From: Euonymus europaeus
Taxonomy: Eukaryota; Streptophyta; Magnoliopsida; Celastrales; Celastraceae
DNA length: 64,000 bases
NCBI GenBank assembly: GCA_963580455.1
Contig: OY756963.1
Span: 14,651,555 to 14,715,554, forward strand
Direction of reading: 5' to 3'
Part shown: positions 1 through 10,617 of the stretch, piece after piece
Numbering within the stretch: position 1 is the stretch's first letter
How the letters are laid out: each line of letters starts with the position of its first letter
Made by a program: the position numbers and the translations under genes
The notes under the pieces: generated by a model
Databases searched by the model: none
Told to the model about the DNA's origin: nothing
The model's input: the letters and a program-made list of their open reading frames with translations, nothing else

Positions 1-305
1 TGATGGCATTTTCATCATGAATAATTGACGTACCTGGGGGATGATGATTTATTTTCAAATAACATGCATTTTATAGCTTTATCAAACAACGATTATATAC
101 AACTAAACAAACCTTCTCCATGGATGTTAGAAGTTCCAATACATACTGGTGAACATGACTGTCCAGCTTTTTTCCCCCGTCTTATAGCCTTTATCTTTAA
201 CATTATGTTGATCCTTGCTATTTTTCTCTTCATTTTTGATTGTGCAGTTGGCTCAGGATTTGTGGATAAATAGGGCCACATTAGTCCTTTCTATGAGCTC
301 ATCAT
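1..305. other. Non-coding flank; diverged relative of the 28.5-35 kb repeat unit
   Basis: No gene is supported here. The stretch at about 184-262 (a pyrimidine-rich run ending in GATTGTGCAG, then TGGCTCAG) matches about 29,862-29,940 of the tandem repeat at roughly two-thirds identity by eye. The match resumes beyond the Copia insertion at about 5,530-5,580. The Copia element has therefore split a diverged paralogue of the repeat. Confidence 0.5.
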
Positions 306-310
306 TAAAA

Positions 311-811
311 TGTTGTGAATTGACGGCCCGGATCGAGCATGATTGCAGCTTCAAATGAACTTGAGATAATAAAAGGTGAAATTGGACATACAGATTTTAC
401 GTGGAAAACCCCTAATGAACAGGGCAAAAACCACGGACCGGTATTGAAGAATTCACTATGGAGTAAAGGATTACAACCTTCTCTCTAATTTAACAAGGAG
501 AGAACAATGACACTCTCTCTTGAAACTAGGAGAAAAATTAAAAATTTCTCAACACAAAACCTCTTTTTTCTCCCTCACTCTCACCCTCTCCTTCTCTCTT
601 TTCTCAAACACTTGATTGTGTTTTTGGTGTGTATTACAAAGGAAGGCTCAAAGCCTTTATATTGGCAAAGGATTGGGCAAATATTCAACAATGTAAACCT
701 ACCAAATTCAACAATGGCAACCATTGTTGAAAGTAGGAATTGTTGTTCAACAATGGCAAGCTTTGACTAGCATCCATTGTTGAACACATGTTTTTTTAGT
801 TTTGTGCAACA
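311..811 (-). repeat. 3' LTR (element orientation) of Copia element 1
   Basis: 501-bp long terminal repeat with TG...CA ends, near-identical to 5012-5512. It contains an 11-bp-stem, 3-nt-loop perfect inverted repeat at 707-731 (TTCAACAATGG / CCATTGTTGAA). Further CAACAATGG and CCATTGTTGAA copies lie nearby, in the U3 part of the LTR. Confidence 0.95.
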
Positions 812-889
812 TTTCTCCCACTTGGAGACTTGATTGAGAATCTATCATTTCTCCACACCATTCTTTCTACACTGATCCTTCATGCTTGC

Positions 890-3800
890 TTATGTATTCG
901 CTAGACCATATGAGGATCTACACCATTGAAACTTGTCAGTGGTGATCGGCTTGGTCATCACATCTGCTAGGTTTTCATCTGTGTGAATCTTTTGCATATC
1001 CACACTTCCATCTTCCACTACTTCACGAACAAAGTGATCTTGAACTCCTATGTGCTTCGTTCTTGAATGATAGGCCGGATTCCTTGCAATATGCAAGGCA
1101 CTCTGACTGTCACAAAACAAAATAATTTTCTCTTGTTTGTGCCCGAGCTCCTCCAATAACCTTTGTAACCAAATAGCTTCCTTGCAAGCTTGTGTAGCTG
1201 CCATATATTCTGCTTCTGTTGTAGACAGAGCCACAACAGTTTGTAGTTTTGAAACCCAGCTTACAGCTCCTCCTGCAAGTGTAAACACATAGCCTGTAGT
1301 AGATTTCCTTTTATCAAGGTCCCCTACAAAATCTGAATCCACATAGCCTCTAACAGTAAATTCTGATCCCCCGTAACATAATGCAGTATCTGAGGTTCCT
1401 CTGATGTATCTCAGAATCCTCTTCACAGTATTCCAATGCTCTTTACCAGGATTCGCCATATATCGACTAACCACTCCCACTGTTTGTGCAATGTCTGGCC
1501 TTGTACATATCATAGCGAACATTAAACTCCCCACTGCTGATGCATACGGTACTCGAGACATCTCCATCCTCTCTGCTTCATTGCTAGTACACATACTTGA
1601 GGATAACTTGAAATTAGCAGAAAGTGGGGTAGAAACTGGCTTGCAACCTTGCATGTTGAAACGCCGCAAGATCTTTTGCAAATAATTCTTTTGTGAAAGC
1701 CAAATCTTTTTGCTATTTCTGTCTCGGTGAATTTGCATCCTTAGAATCTTGTTTGCTGGTCCCAGATCCTTCATATCAAATTCCCTAGCCAACTGTGCCT
1801 TTAATTCTTGGATACTATCTTTGTTGGGGCCTGCTACCAACATGTCATCCACGTACAACAACAAGATAATGAAGTCATTATCTCCCTCAAACCTTTTGTA
1901 GTATGTACAATGGTCTGAACTCAGTCTATTGTACCCAAGGCTTATAATGAAGGAATCAAATCTCTTATACCAACATCTCGGCGCCTGTTTGAGACCATAT
2001 AGAGATTTGTTCAACCTGCAAACCAAGTTCTCCTTGCCTTCTTCGGCAAAACCTTCTAGTTGAAGCATATAAATTTCTTCTTCAAGTTCTCCATGAAGAA
2101 TGCCTTCTTTCTGAGCATATCCTTTCACCACCAATCGAGCACGATATCGCTCCACCTGATCATTGCTATCTCGCTTGATCTTGTAAACTCATTTGTTACC
2201 AATGGCTTTTCTTCCACGTGGCAATGGTACAAGATTCCAAGTGTTGTTTTTATGGAGAGCTTCAATCTCCTCCTGCATTGCTGTCATCCATAGAGATGCA
2301 TCTGAATTGTTTCTAGCTTCATGGAAAGTTGATGGCTCTCCATCCTCCGTTAAAAGACAGTATGCAACATTGCACTCCGTAACATATTCTGAGTGCCAAA
2401 CTGGCAGTCTTTTCTCTCGAGTTGACCGTCGAATTTCTGGAGCCTCGGTAGGAGCCTCAACTTGAGTCTTGGACTCAACATGTTCTTGTACCTCATGTTC
2501 CGGTGCTGCTTCAGAAGAAACTTCGTTCTCAGACTTATTTTCCGTCTGTACTATTGTAGTCTCTGAATTTTCTTTTTCCGTGCTATCATCACTTTTATCT
2601 TTGAGTTTATCTTCTATAAAGATAACATCCCTGCTGATAATAACCTTATGGGCAGTGGGATCCCATAGGCGATACCCCTTAACTCCATCAGCATACCCCA
2701 AGAATATACATTTCCTGGATTTTGGATCCAACTTCGTTCTTTCTTGGGCATTGAACATCACATACACAACACTTCCAAATGTATGGAGTCTTGAATAATC
2801 AGCTGGTTTACCCGTCCACATCTCCATCGGTGTCTTCAATTCAATTGCAGTCGAAGGTGACCGATTTATCAGATAACAGGCGGTTTTGACTGCCTCTGCC
2901 CAGAAGCCTTTTGCTAGGCCTGCAGTTCTCAACATTGCCCTTGTTCTTTCTAACAAGGTTCTGTTCATCCGCTCTGCCACTCCATTTTGTTGAGGAGTGT
3001 ATGCTGTGGTGAACTGTCTTTTGATGCCTTCTTTATTACAGAAAACATCAAACTCATCGCCAGTGTATTCTCCTCCATTATCAGACCTCAAACACTTGAT
3101 TCTTTTACCAGATTCAAGTTCCACCCGGGCTTTGAATATTTTGAAGAATGGAAACACATCCATCTTCCTCTTGATGGGATACACCCAACATCTTCTGGAA
3201 TAATCATCTATAAATGAGACAAAGTATTTTGCTCCTCCCAGAGATATCGCCGGTGCTTGCCACACATCAGACTGAATCAGTTCTAGAATATCCTTGCTTC
3301 TGGAACTGGATAGACTGAATTTCAATCTATTCTGCTTACTTGTAACACAATGCTCACAAAAGGGTAATGACACTTTTGTAAGACCAGGGAGTAAATTCTT
3401 CTCGGAAAGAATTCTCAATCCTCGTTCAGACATATGTCCGAGTTTGAGATGTCACTTCATTGCAGGTTCATCTTTTGAACTACTTGATACAACAGATGCT
3501 TCTGCTTCAAGTATAGTTTCTCCCTTTAGATTGCATAAATTTGAATTCAGCTTTTCTGCCTTCATAACCACAAGTGCGCCTCGGATAATTTTCATTATCC
3601 CATCTTGAGTTTGGATCTTGTAACCGAGACTATCTATTTGTCCCAAAGACAATAGATTCTTTCTCAGGCCCTCCACATGTCGCACCTCCTTGATAGTGTA
3701 AACAGTCCCATCATACATTTTTAGTTTGATGGTTCCAATGCCGACAATCTTCAGGATGTGATCATTACCCATGAACACTGATCCTCCTGAGATTGATTTA

Positions 3801-4714
3801 TACTGATGAAACCATTCTCTTCGTGAGGTCATGTGCCATGTAGCACCTGAATCAATAATCCAGGTATCACTAAAGTTCCTTTCACCTTCTGTGATCGGCA
3901 TTGCTTCAATATATAAAATTTCACCATCATCTGGGGTACTTGCCACATTTCCTTGAGAGTTCTTCTCTTCATTCTTCTTCTTCCAACAATCCTTCTTCAG
4001 GTGTCCTTTCTTGCCACAAAAGTAGCATTTAAAATTCTTCTTACTCCTTGATTTGGACCTGCCATGATTTTGGCTCCCACTTGAGCCACGTTCCATTGGT
4101 CTTCCTCTTTCCATCGTTAAAGCCTCAGCTTGATGTGAACTGGCCAACCTGTCCTCCTTGTTTTTGCGCCTATTTTCTTCTTCCAGAATAGCAGCGGCAA
4201 TATCATCAAAGACTAGGTATTCCGTGAGAACATTGTTAGTGAGGTTGATAATGAGTTGATCATATGAGTCTGGTAGACTTTGGAGTAGAAGTTCCGCACG
4301 TTCAACTGGTTCTACTTTATATCCCAACGATGTGAGTTGAGAAAACATAGTATTCAATGAGTTGATGTGCTCTGTCACTGAAGTAGATTCAATCATACGA
4401 AGAGTGTAGAGTTTCCTTTTCAGAAAAATCTTGTTGTGGAGAGACTTCGCCTCATATAGTTTGGTGAGATGATCCCAGATTTCCTTTGCAGTTTTCTTTT
4501 CTTCTATACTTGAAAGTACACCATCAGATAATGCCAAATGAAGATTGGCAATTGCGGTGCCATCCATTTCGCTCCACTTTTCATCTGTGACTCCAATGGA
4601 CTTATTATCAATAGCCGCCAGACAGTTATCTTTTCTCAAGATAGCCTTAATCTTCAATTTCCACAATGAGAAATTACTCCCATTGAACTTCTCAATTTCA
4701 TGTTTCGCTGCCAT
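890..4714 (-). pseudogene. Copia gag-pol polyprotein, broken by two in-frame TGA codons and a deletion
   Basis: One frame runs from the ATG at 4714 to the TAA at 890. First segment (4714-3452, 420 aa): Copia gag, zinc knuckle CYFCGKKGHLKKDC near residue 230, protease motif DSGA near 290. Second segment (3433-2189): GAG-pre-integrase HCX2C region, integrase core (FIDDYSR, SDNGGEY, then the catalytic Glu region) and the variable linker. Third segment (2155-890): RT motif YVDDML and RNase H with TEAEY and DSQSAL. Breaks: TGA at 3452-3454 and TGA at 2189-2191, both at positions where related proteins carry Trp, so TGG to TGA is likely. In addition, near 2,099 the reading jumps from the start of RT (KEGI) to LHGELEEE. 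Some 35-45 residues that include the first catalytic RT region are missing. The protein could not be made or work as it stands. Confidence 0.93.
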
Positions 4715-4998
4715 TGCTTTTTATCACAATCAAGTACTTTGTGAACAGTACTGTGAATAGTACCTCCAAATTAGTTCCCAGGAAAGAAGGGGCTTTCCGT
4801 TTAAAACGGCGCGCAATTAAATAATCGCTCTTTCCTAGACAGAACTTCTTTTAGATAGTACTTCCACACAACCGTATCACGAATACTTGATCAACAATCT
4901 CAAGAAAACTTTTCTGATGTGGAAGGTCAGACAATGCTGCAACCACAGAGCATACTAAGAGTTTCAAGAGAATAAGCAAATCCCGAACCAACCAATCC

Positions 4999-5009
4999 CT
5001 CTGATACCA
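4999..5009 (-). other. Primer-binding site of Copia element 1
   Basis: The minus strand reads TGGTATCAGAG two bases inside the 5' LTR end at 5012. This matches the 3' end of plant initiator methionine tRNA, the usual Copia primer. Confidence 0.9.
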
Positions 5010-5011
5010 CT

Positions 5012-5512
5012 TGTTGTAAATTGACGGCCCGGATCGAGCAGGATTGCAGCTTCAAATGAACTTGAGATAATAAAAGGTGAAATTGGACACACAGATTTTA
5101 CGTGGAAAACCCCTAATGAACAGGGTAAAAACCACGGACCGGTATAGAAGAATTCACTATGGAGTAAATGATTACAACCTTCTCTCTAATTTAACAAGGA
5201 GAGAACAATGACACTATCTCTTGAAACTAGGAGAAAAATTAAAAATTTCTCAACACAAAACCTCTCTTTTCTCCCTCACTCTCACCCTCTCCTTCTCTCT
5301 TTTCTCAAACACTTGATTGTGTTTTTGGTGTGTATTACAAAGTAAGGCTCAAAGCCTTTATATAGGCAAAGGATTGGGCAAATATTCAACAATGTAAACC
5401 TACCAAATTCAACAATGGCAACCATTGTTGAAAGTAGGAATTGTTGTTCAACAATGGCAAGCTTTGACTAGCATCCATTGTTGAACACATGTTTTTTTAG
5501 TTTTGTGCAACA
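5012..5512 (-). repeat. 5' LTR (element orientation) of Copia element 1
   Basis: 501-bp partner of the LTR at 311-811, about 98% identical by eye. Most differences are single transitions or transversions spread along the length. It directly abuts the primer-binding site at 4999-5009, which fixes the element as minus strand. Confidence 0.95.
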
Positions 5513-5517
5513 TAAAA

Positions 5518-6541
5518 TAGTTTCTAGAATGATAAGGATCTGGTAAGATGTGAAATTTCAGTTTAGAAATGAGTGAGAACTTAGAATGCAATAAGGGCTT
5601 ACAAATGCATGATGTAATAAGAACTTAGAAATCCAACTGCACTAATCCATAGTGTGGTTTTGGAAACATCATCCAAAAAGTAGGTTTGGAACTGATTCCC
5701 CCTCGCCTGTTCTCCCGGATTGCTTTTGTTTTGTCTCTCTGTTTTTTAATAGCATAGGCCGAAGTGATGTATGATTTGCTTGTAGGAATGAACCTCTGAA
5801 CTTCTCTATCATGGTAAAAAAGTGTTGCGTCCGTTGTTGATTTCTATTTAATAGATACATTGTTACGGTTAGTGGAGTAGTCAATGTAGCTATTGAAGTG
5901 GTATTTCATTAGCAGTGAATAATAATATAATAAATTTATCTTGAAGGACACTTACATTGTACACGTGGGTAATGCTAGGAAAGTTTGGTGGCTGATGTGG
6001 CATGCACCATTTCATTTTGTGGGCTGCGTTTTAGGATATATATGATATGATATGATGATATGATATGATATGATGATGATGATTCTTACACTCAAACCCA
6101 TCCCAAGGCGTCGTGGCTTATACATTAGAATGTCAAATCAATACATAACAAATTCTTTCGTTCAATATAGAATCACCATGTCGAATAAATGTACATACAA
6201 GAGGAGAGTAAGAAGACAAATGAAACTATCATTTTTCGTTGATAATACACTAACAATTCCTTAAGCACCGTTACATTATATAAATCAATAGAAAATATAC
6301 ATGTGAAAATAAATAACAAAGAATTAAAAAAATAAAAACAGGCCCGCAGCAACACACAGCCACCTTGCTAACCTTATTCTAAGGCCCATGACCCCTCTTT
6401 ACGTTCTTACCTAAAAAAATGGTCCATGAAATAAGTCTTGGTTTAGTGGTCAACTATTAAATTCTAAGGCCGATGACATGTCTTAAAATATGGTTCTGTC
6501 CCTTCTCTTTCTTTTACTTGCCTGCAGAGTTTTCCAAACGC
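5518..6541. other. Non-coding stretch with a GATAT microsatellite
   Basis: No gene is supported. The first 60 bases continue the homology to the tandem repeat unit (about 30,000-30,060). An impure GATAT/GAT microsatellite lies at about 6,037-6,082. No open frame looks protein-coding. Confidence 0.5.
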
Positions 6542-6664
6542 CAACAAAATAAGCTGTTGATTTTCTTCAAAACAGTAAATAGCAACAAAATAAGCTGTTG
6601 ATTTTCTTCAAAACAGTAAATAGCAACAAAATAAGCTGTTGATTTTCTTCAAAACAGTAAATAG
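6542..6664. repeat. Perfect 41-bp tandem repeat, three copies
   Basis: The unit begins CAACAAAATAAGCTGTTGAT and is repeated exactly at 6542-6582, 6583-6623 and 6624-6664 with no mismatch. The lack of divergence implies very recent expansion or strong homogenisation. No coding sense was seen. Confidence 0.97.
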
Positions 6665-7287
6665 CATACAATATTAACAAAATACACTGTTTAAAGGGCC
6701 TTCTCATGCTAGCATGCCTGAGTAAAACTGCAAAATTTGTCAAAATGCCAACACAATACACAATACATTGTTGTGTTTTCGTCAAAATCTAAAATATAGT
6801 AGACATGAAAACATCTATTCTATGTATCGTAATAACACAATTTCAAGGGTATCTATGAGAATAAAGACCTAGATAGAGTTAGCTTTTACCTCAAAACTGA
6901 CAATAAAGATTATAGATGCTGGCCATTATGTGTATCCAGTTAATTAGAAAAGATAGGCCGAGTGCGAAATTAAAGCTCTGACTGTTTAAACAAAATCACA
7001 AATGTAGAATCAAGCGTGGAGAGCTGCAACTTTTTGAGACAATCCATCAACTGCTTCATCGTTGGCCTCAACAATTGGTTCGTCCTGCCAATCGAAAAGT
7101 ACAAATAACCCACATAGATAATGGATCTCGTGTGGTAGAATAAGAGAATTAATGCAAACAAAAATTGTTTACCTGTAAATCAGTCCTCGGCTAGACACCT
7201 ATACACTTGGAGCCACTAATGCTTGAGCTCTTCAGGAGGCTTCGGATATTGTGGTTTGCCTTGGCAACTCCATTTTGTGTCTCTGTG
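6665..7287. other. Non-coding stretch, possible single exon remnant on the minus strand
   Basis: Mostly no signal. On the minus strand at about 7,090-7,010, a splice-acceptor-like TTGGCAG is followed by an open frame reading DEPIVEANDEAVDGLSQKV and then a stop. It looks exon-like but I cannot assign it to a family. Confidence 0.25.
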
Positions 7288-7684
7288 TGTTAAGTGAGCT
7301 TAACACACCCCTCTAAAAGGCCTATTAGAGGGGGGAGGCTACCCGCTTATACACTGCACTTTTGCAGGCATAACACTCCGATGTGGGATATTTAACACTC
7401 CCCCGCACTTTGTAGGCTGTACGACATTTTGAATAGGCCTAAGAGCGTAGAATTAAAAGTACACTCTCCCGCACTTTGTGGGCTGTACGACATTTTCAAA
7501 TAGGTCCAACAGCGTAGAGTTAAGGGTATTGTCTAAAGACGTGTAGACAGAGCCCGACAATCGTTCTTCCGATACCATGTTAAGTGGACTCAACACACCC
7601 CTCTAAAAGGCCTATTAGAGGGGGGAGGCTACCCGCTTACACTGCACTTTGCAGACTTATCACCCCGATGTGGGATATCTAACA
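7288..7684 (-). mobile_element. TRIM (terminal-repeat retrotransposon in miniature), complete
   Basis: The 397-bp element has short LTRs at 7288-7397 (110 bp) and 7578-7684 (107 bp). In element orientation (minus) they start TGTTA(A/G)ATATCCCACATC and end CACTTAACA. The initiator-Met-like primer-binding site TGGTATCGGAAG (minus, 7566-7577) directly adjoins the right LTR. A purine tract (GCGGGGGAG, minus, about 7398-7406) adjoins the left LTR. Flanks CTGTG (7283-7287) and CCGTG (7685-7689) form a 5-bp TSD with one C/T difference. There is no coding capacity. The 180-bp interior carries a roughly 60-bp direct duplication (CCCGCACTTTGT(A/G)GGCTGTA, at about 7402-7525). The start with CCCACATCG is common to plant TRIMs. 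I saw no 5S-rRNA-like promoter to place it in Cassandra. Confidence 0.92.
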
Positions 7685-7689
7685 CCGTG

Positions 7690-8537
7690 TTTGGAAGTCC
7701 TGAGCCATCAGAGTGCTAGGACCCTTTGGGGCTCTGAAGATTTGTAGCTACAGAAGCTGCAATTAGACCCAATTCGTCATTTTGGCTTGTGGTCTCATCC
7801 TTTAGGTGCAGGAACCCGCTCCCTGAAGAGAGTTAACATGGTAAACTCTGCGTCTTTCCAAAATGCATCCTCAAACTAATTTATCTAGGTTCTCGTACGA
7901 AACATCCCAATATCTACTTCAACACATACCTAGGCAAAGAAGCATGCTGCCTTTGGAGTGCAGTGCTTCTTTCACCTTTACCATAATTGTCCTCGAGATG
8001 GGTAAATTGTCGCTTAAATCGATCTACGCCACTACATTTGACCCAAAAAATGTAACCTTCAGTTACTAGTAAATAAAAGCCCCAAAATAATAATTTTGAA
8101 AAGAAATTTCAAGAACCTAAGAGATAAACCACCAATTGTAACCTAAGTTGATCAGTTCTGTTTCAATGGGTAAATCCCACACCTTGACTGCACGAGTGAT
8201 GAATTAACACCCAAGAATAACATAAATTGCAACCAGAAAAACATGGAATCCTATAAGCTAATCAGAAGTTTTCAATTTAATGACATCTTGAAGGAAACAC
8301 ATATTATCTTAAGCTAACCTTGAAAGTACAAGAAAAATAAAGGGGAAAAAATAAATTTATCATAGAAATAAGCGAAAGTGCTGTAAAACATAGAATCATA
8401 ATTTCATCACCATGTCTCACAAATAAAAATGATAGCTTAAGACTTATTGAATAAGCATCTCAAGTGTGAGAGCAGCTATGTGCGCTGTAAACCAGAAAAC
8501 ATGTGCTCTAGATAAAGGATGTAAATGAAAATGAGAA
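7690..8537. other. Downstream flank of RPL2, no gene seen
   Basis: No reading frame or RNA gene could be supported. The 8,300-8,537 part is A-rich and probably includes the 3' UTR and polyadenylation region of the minus-strand RPL2 gene. Confidence 0.4.
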
Positions 8538-10617
8538 TCAAGCAGCACTTCTTTTGCGCTTGAGTCGTCCAGTCTTGTATCCACCCTTGCACGGCTTGCC
8601 CCAAGGCGTCAAGGACAACCTGCCATGATTACCACTACTCTTGCTCTTTCCCTCACCACCTCCGTGAGGATGATCTACTGGATTCATGGCCACACCTCGA
8701 ACCACTGGCCTTCGACCCAACCATCTACTCTGCCCAGCCTTTCTAAGTTTCCGAGCCCCATGGCTTGGATTGGACACAGTGCCAACTGTGGCCCGGCACC
8801 GAGAATCAATATACTTTTCATCACCAGAAGGCATTTTTATCAAACAGTATCTTGATGTGGGCTCCTTTAGGATCTTAGCACAAGTTCCTGCAGCTCGAAC
8901 CAGTTTTCCACCTTGACCAGGGTTCACCTCAATGTTATGGATAATTGTTCCAATGCGCATAGCGGCAAGTGGCATGCAACTGCCAATTTGCGAAGTGACA
9001 TCAAGATGTAGCAACTCTCTTTTCATGTTATCAAGCAAGGTTTGATTATTTGCAGCAGCCACGTCTGTAATAGCCAAAAAAAGAGAAAATATATATATTA
9101 AGATTCAGTTCAACAGCTCGGAGAGATTCGCCCGCCCACTTGCTGTAAATTCGTAAAGGAAATGATATCGTTATAGGCATTTAATTTTGACTGAGTTAAA
9201 TAAAATGAAACAAAATGATGGCATAGTGCTGCCTATTAATCAAGCCTACTGCTAAAGTAAAACAAAACCCATTTCCCAAAGAGGAGAACAAACAGTGGGC
9301 ATAGCATATAATACTTCCTAGAGTTCCTCAGGAAACGACTTCTAAAATCTCTAACTAAAACTCGAAGTGAAAAGCATGCTGCATGCTGCATACTCGAAGT
9401 AATAATAGGCTTTAGATTGCCATTTTCTTCTAATACTAAAGAAGAGCAAAAAAAGAGTGATCCTTTCTAGTCAGCAAGATTCCTTACTTTGCTTTGATAT
9501 GCTTTACTCTCAAGGATATAGAGCACAATGCTGTTTTACTAGCTCAGCAGATCAATTAGAAGATTTCAAATTTATTTTTTCCAAAAAACCATTTTTGTAA
9601 ATATACTAAAACAACTACAATAAAAGGCGAACTTCCTTATTTCTCCAACCGCCCCAACTACAAACAGGAAAGGAAAAAAAGAGAGGAAGTTTTGAAATGT
9701 GATAAATCATTGGAAAGCAATGTTGTAAAATGGAGTAATTAGCTGGGCTAGGAAAAATGAACCAGAGGCGCAAACATTGCATAGACTCCCAGATGTTCCT
9801 AAAATCCTAGAAGCTATGGAAACTTCTAATAAATAGTTCTCGGAAATTAAATTTTTTTACTCCATTCGAGCCACAAATATGTGAAACATTGCGTTGAAAG
9901 TTTCAAATTGCCCAGTCTATCGACAAACTTTGTTTCTGAGTTAAATCAAATTCCAATCAAGAAAAGAAAAAGGGAAAAAGTACTCCATTTTGATCCCCAA
10001 ACTAAAGAATAAAAGGGAGCAACAAAACATGAAAAATAGACCATTAAAGCCTCAATCTTTTGGAAATAAAGGAGGAAAAATAAACTCTTGCGTAGTTTCC
10101 AATGATAATTAATTCATAACGAGAGTGATTCAAATGCTAATCCAGCCACATCTCCACGACATTAAATACAAGCACATAATTAACCCCCAGTACAGCGAGT
10201 CCTTCCAATATTAAACTTCAAAAAAAAACCTAAATATTCATGAGGAACATATTTACTCCTTCCCAATTACCTCATATTGATATGATAAAGACCCTATAAT
10301 CTTGTTACGTTACTAAAGAAAAGAAAAACATCAAAACTTTTCCGCATGGGAATTTCTATAGCTTCTACCTCTCTCTGAATTTGAAGCAAACACCGTTATT
10401 TATCACTTGTGGCAAAGTATAAAATATTCGATTTCCCAGCAACCAAACGGAGAATAACAATATATGAGAGAGACAGAGAGAAAGGGAGAAGAATACCTGT
10501 GGAGAAACTATGAAAAACATTTTTTCTGTAAACGTTGGCGATGGAAGTTCCACGGAGAAGCCCGTTGAAGAGCTTCGAAGAAACTGCGCGAGCTCCCATG
10601 GACCCCCGAGAATACAT
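8538..10617 (-). CDS. RPL2: Nuclear-encoded mitochondrial ribosomal protein L2, C-terminal half (two exons: 10617-10497, 9064-8538)
   Basis: This is a component of the mitochondrial large ribosomal subunit. Joining 10617-10497 and 9064-8538 gives 648 nt, a 215-residue protein. The intron 10496-9065 starts GTATTC and ends ATTACAG, and splits an Asp codon after its first base. Exon 1 (about 40 residues, rich in Ser, Arg and Leu: MYSRGSMGARAVSS...FHSFST) looks like a mitochondrial presequence. Exon 2 is the SH3-like C-terminal domain of L2, with INHIEVNPGQGG-like RNA-contacting residues and the universal GVAMNPVDHPHGGGEG loop, whose His is needed for ribosome function. The end (TPWGKPCKGGYKTGRLKRKR) is mitochondrial/bacterial in type, not chloroplast. 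The N-terminal OB-fold half is absent. In many eudicots that half stays mitochondrial as a separate 5' gene. The frame is intact, so the gene is probably functional. The alternative unspliced start at 9077 would read intron sequence and lack a presequence. Confidence 0.9.

Larger units (their letters stand above)
306..5517 (-). mobile_element. Complete Ty1/Copia LTR retrotransposon (Tork/Tnt1-like), with 5-bp TSD
   Basis: The element lies on the minus strand between 501-bp LTRs at 311-811 and 5012-5512. Both LTRs run TGTTG...CAACA, and the TSD TAAAA is at 306-310 and 5513-5517. A primer-binding site complementary to the initiator-Met tRNA (TGGTATCAGAG, minus strand, 4999-5009) adjoins the 5' LTR. 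A polypurine tract (AGTGGGAGAAA, minus, 812-822) adjoins the 3' LTR. The LTRs differ at about 10 positions by eye, so insertion was fairly recent on an evolutionary scale. The domain order gag, protease, integrase, RT, RNase H is Copia order. The internal coding frame is broken, so this copy is non-autonomous. Confidence 0.96.

Noticed and set aside
25..273. Open frame at the window start, plus and minus
   Set aside because: No motif was seen, and the sequence aligns to non-coding parts of the tandem repeat.
507..770. 87-codon frame in the Copia LTR
   Set aside because: Lies wholly in LTR sequence, antisense to the element, with no protein motif.
7288..7684. Assignment of the TRIM to Cassandra
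   Set aside because: No 5S-rRNA-like internal promoter was recognised in the LTRs.
8538..9077. RPL2 as a simple organelle DNA insertion (NUMT/NUPT) or a chloroplast rpl2
   Set aside because: It has a spliced presequence-like first exon, a 648-nt open joined frame and a mitochondrial-type C-terminus. A passive insertion would have neither presequence nor intron in this place.
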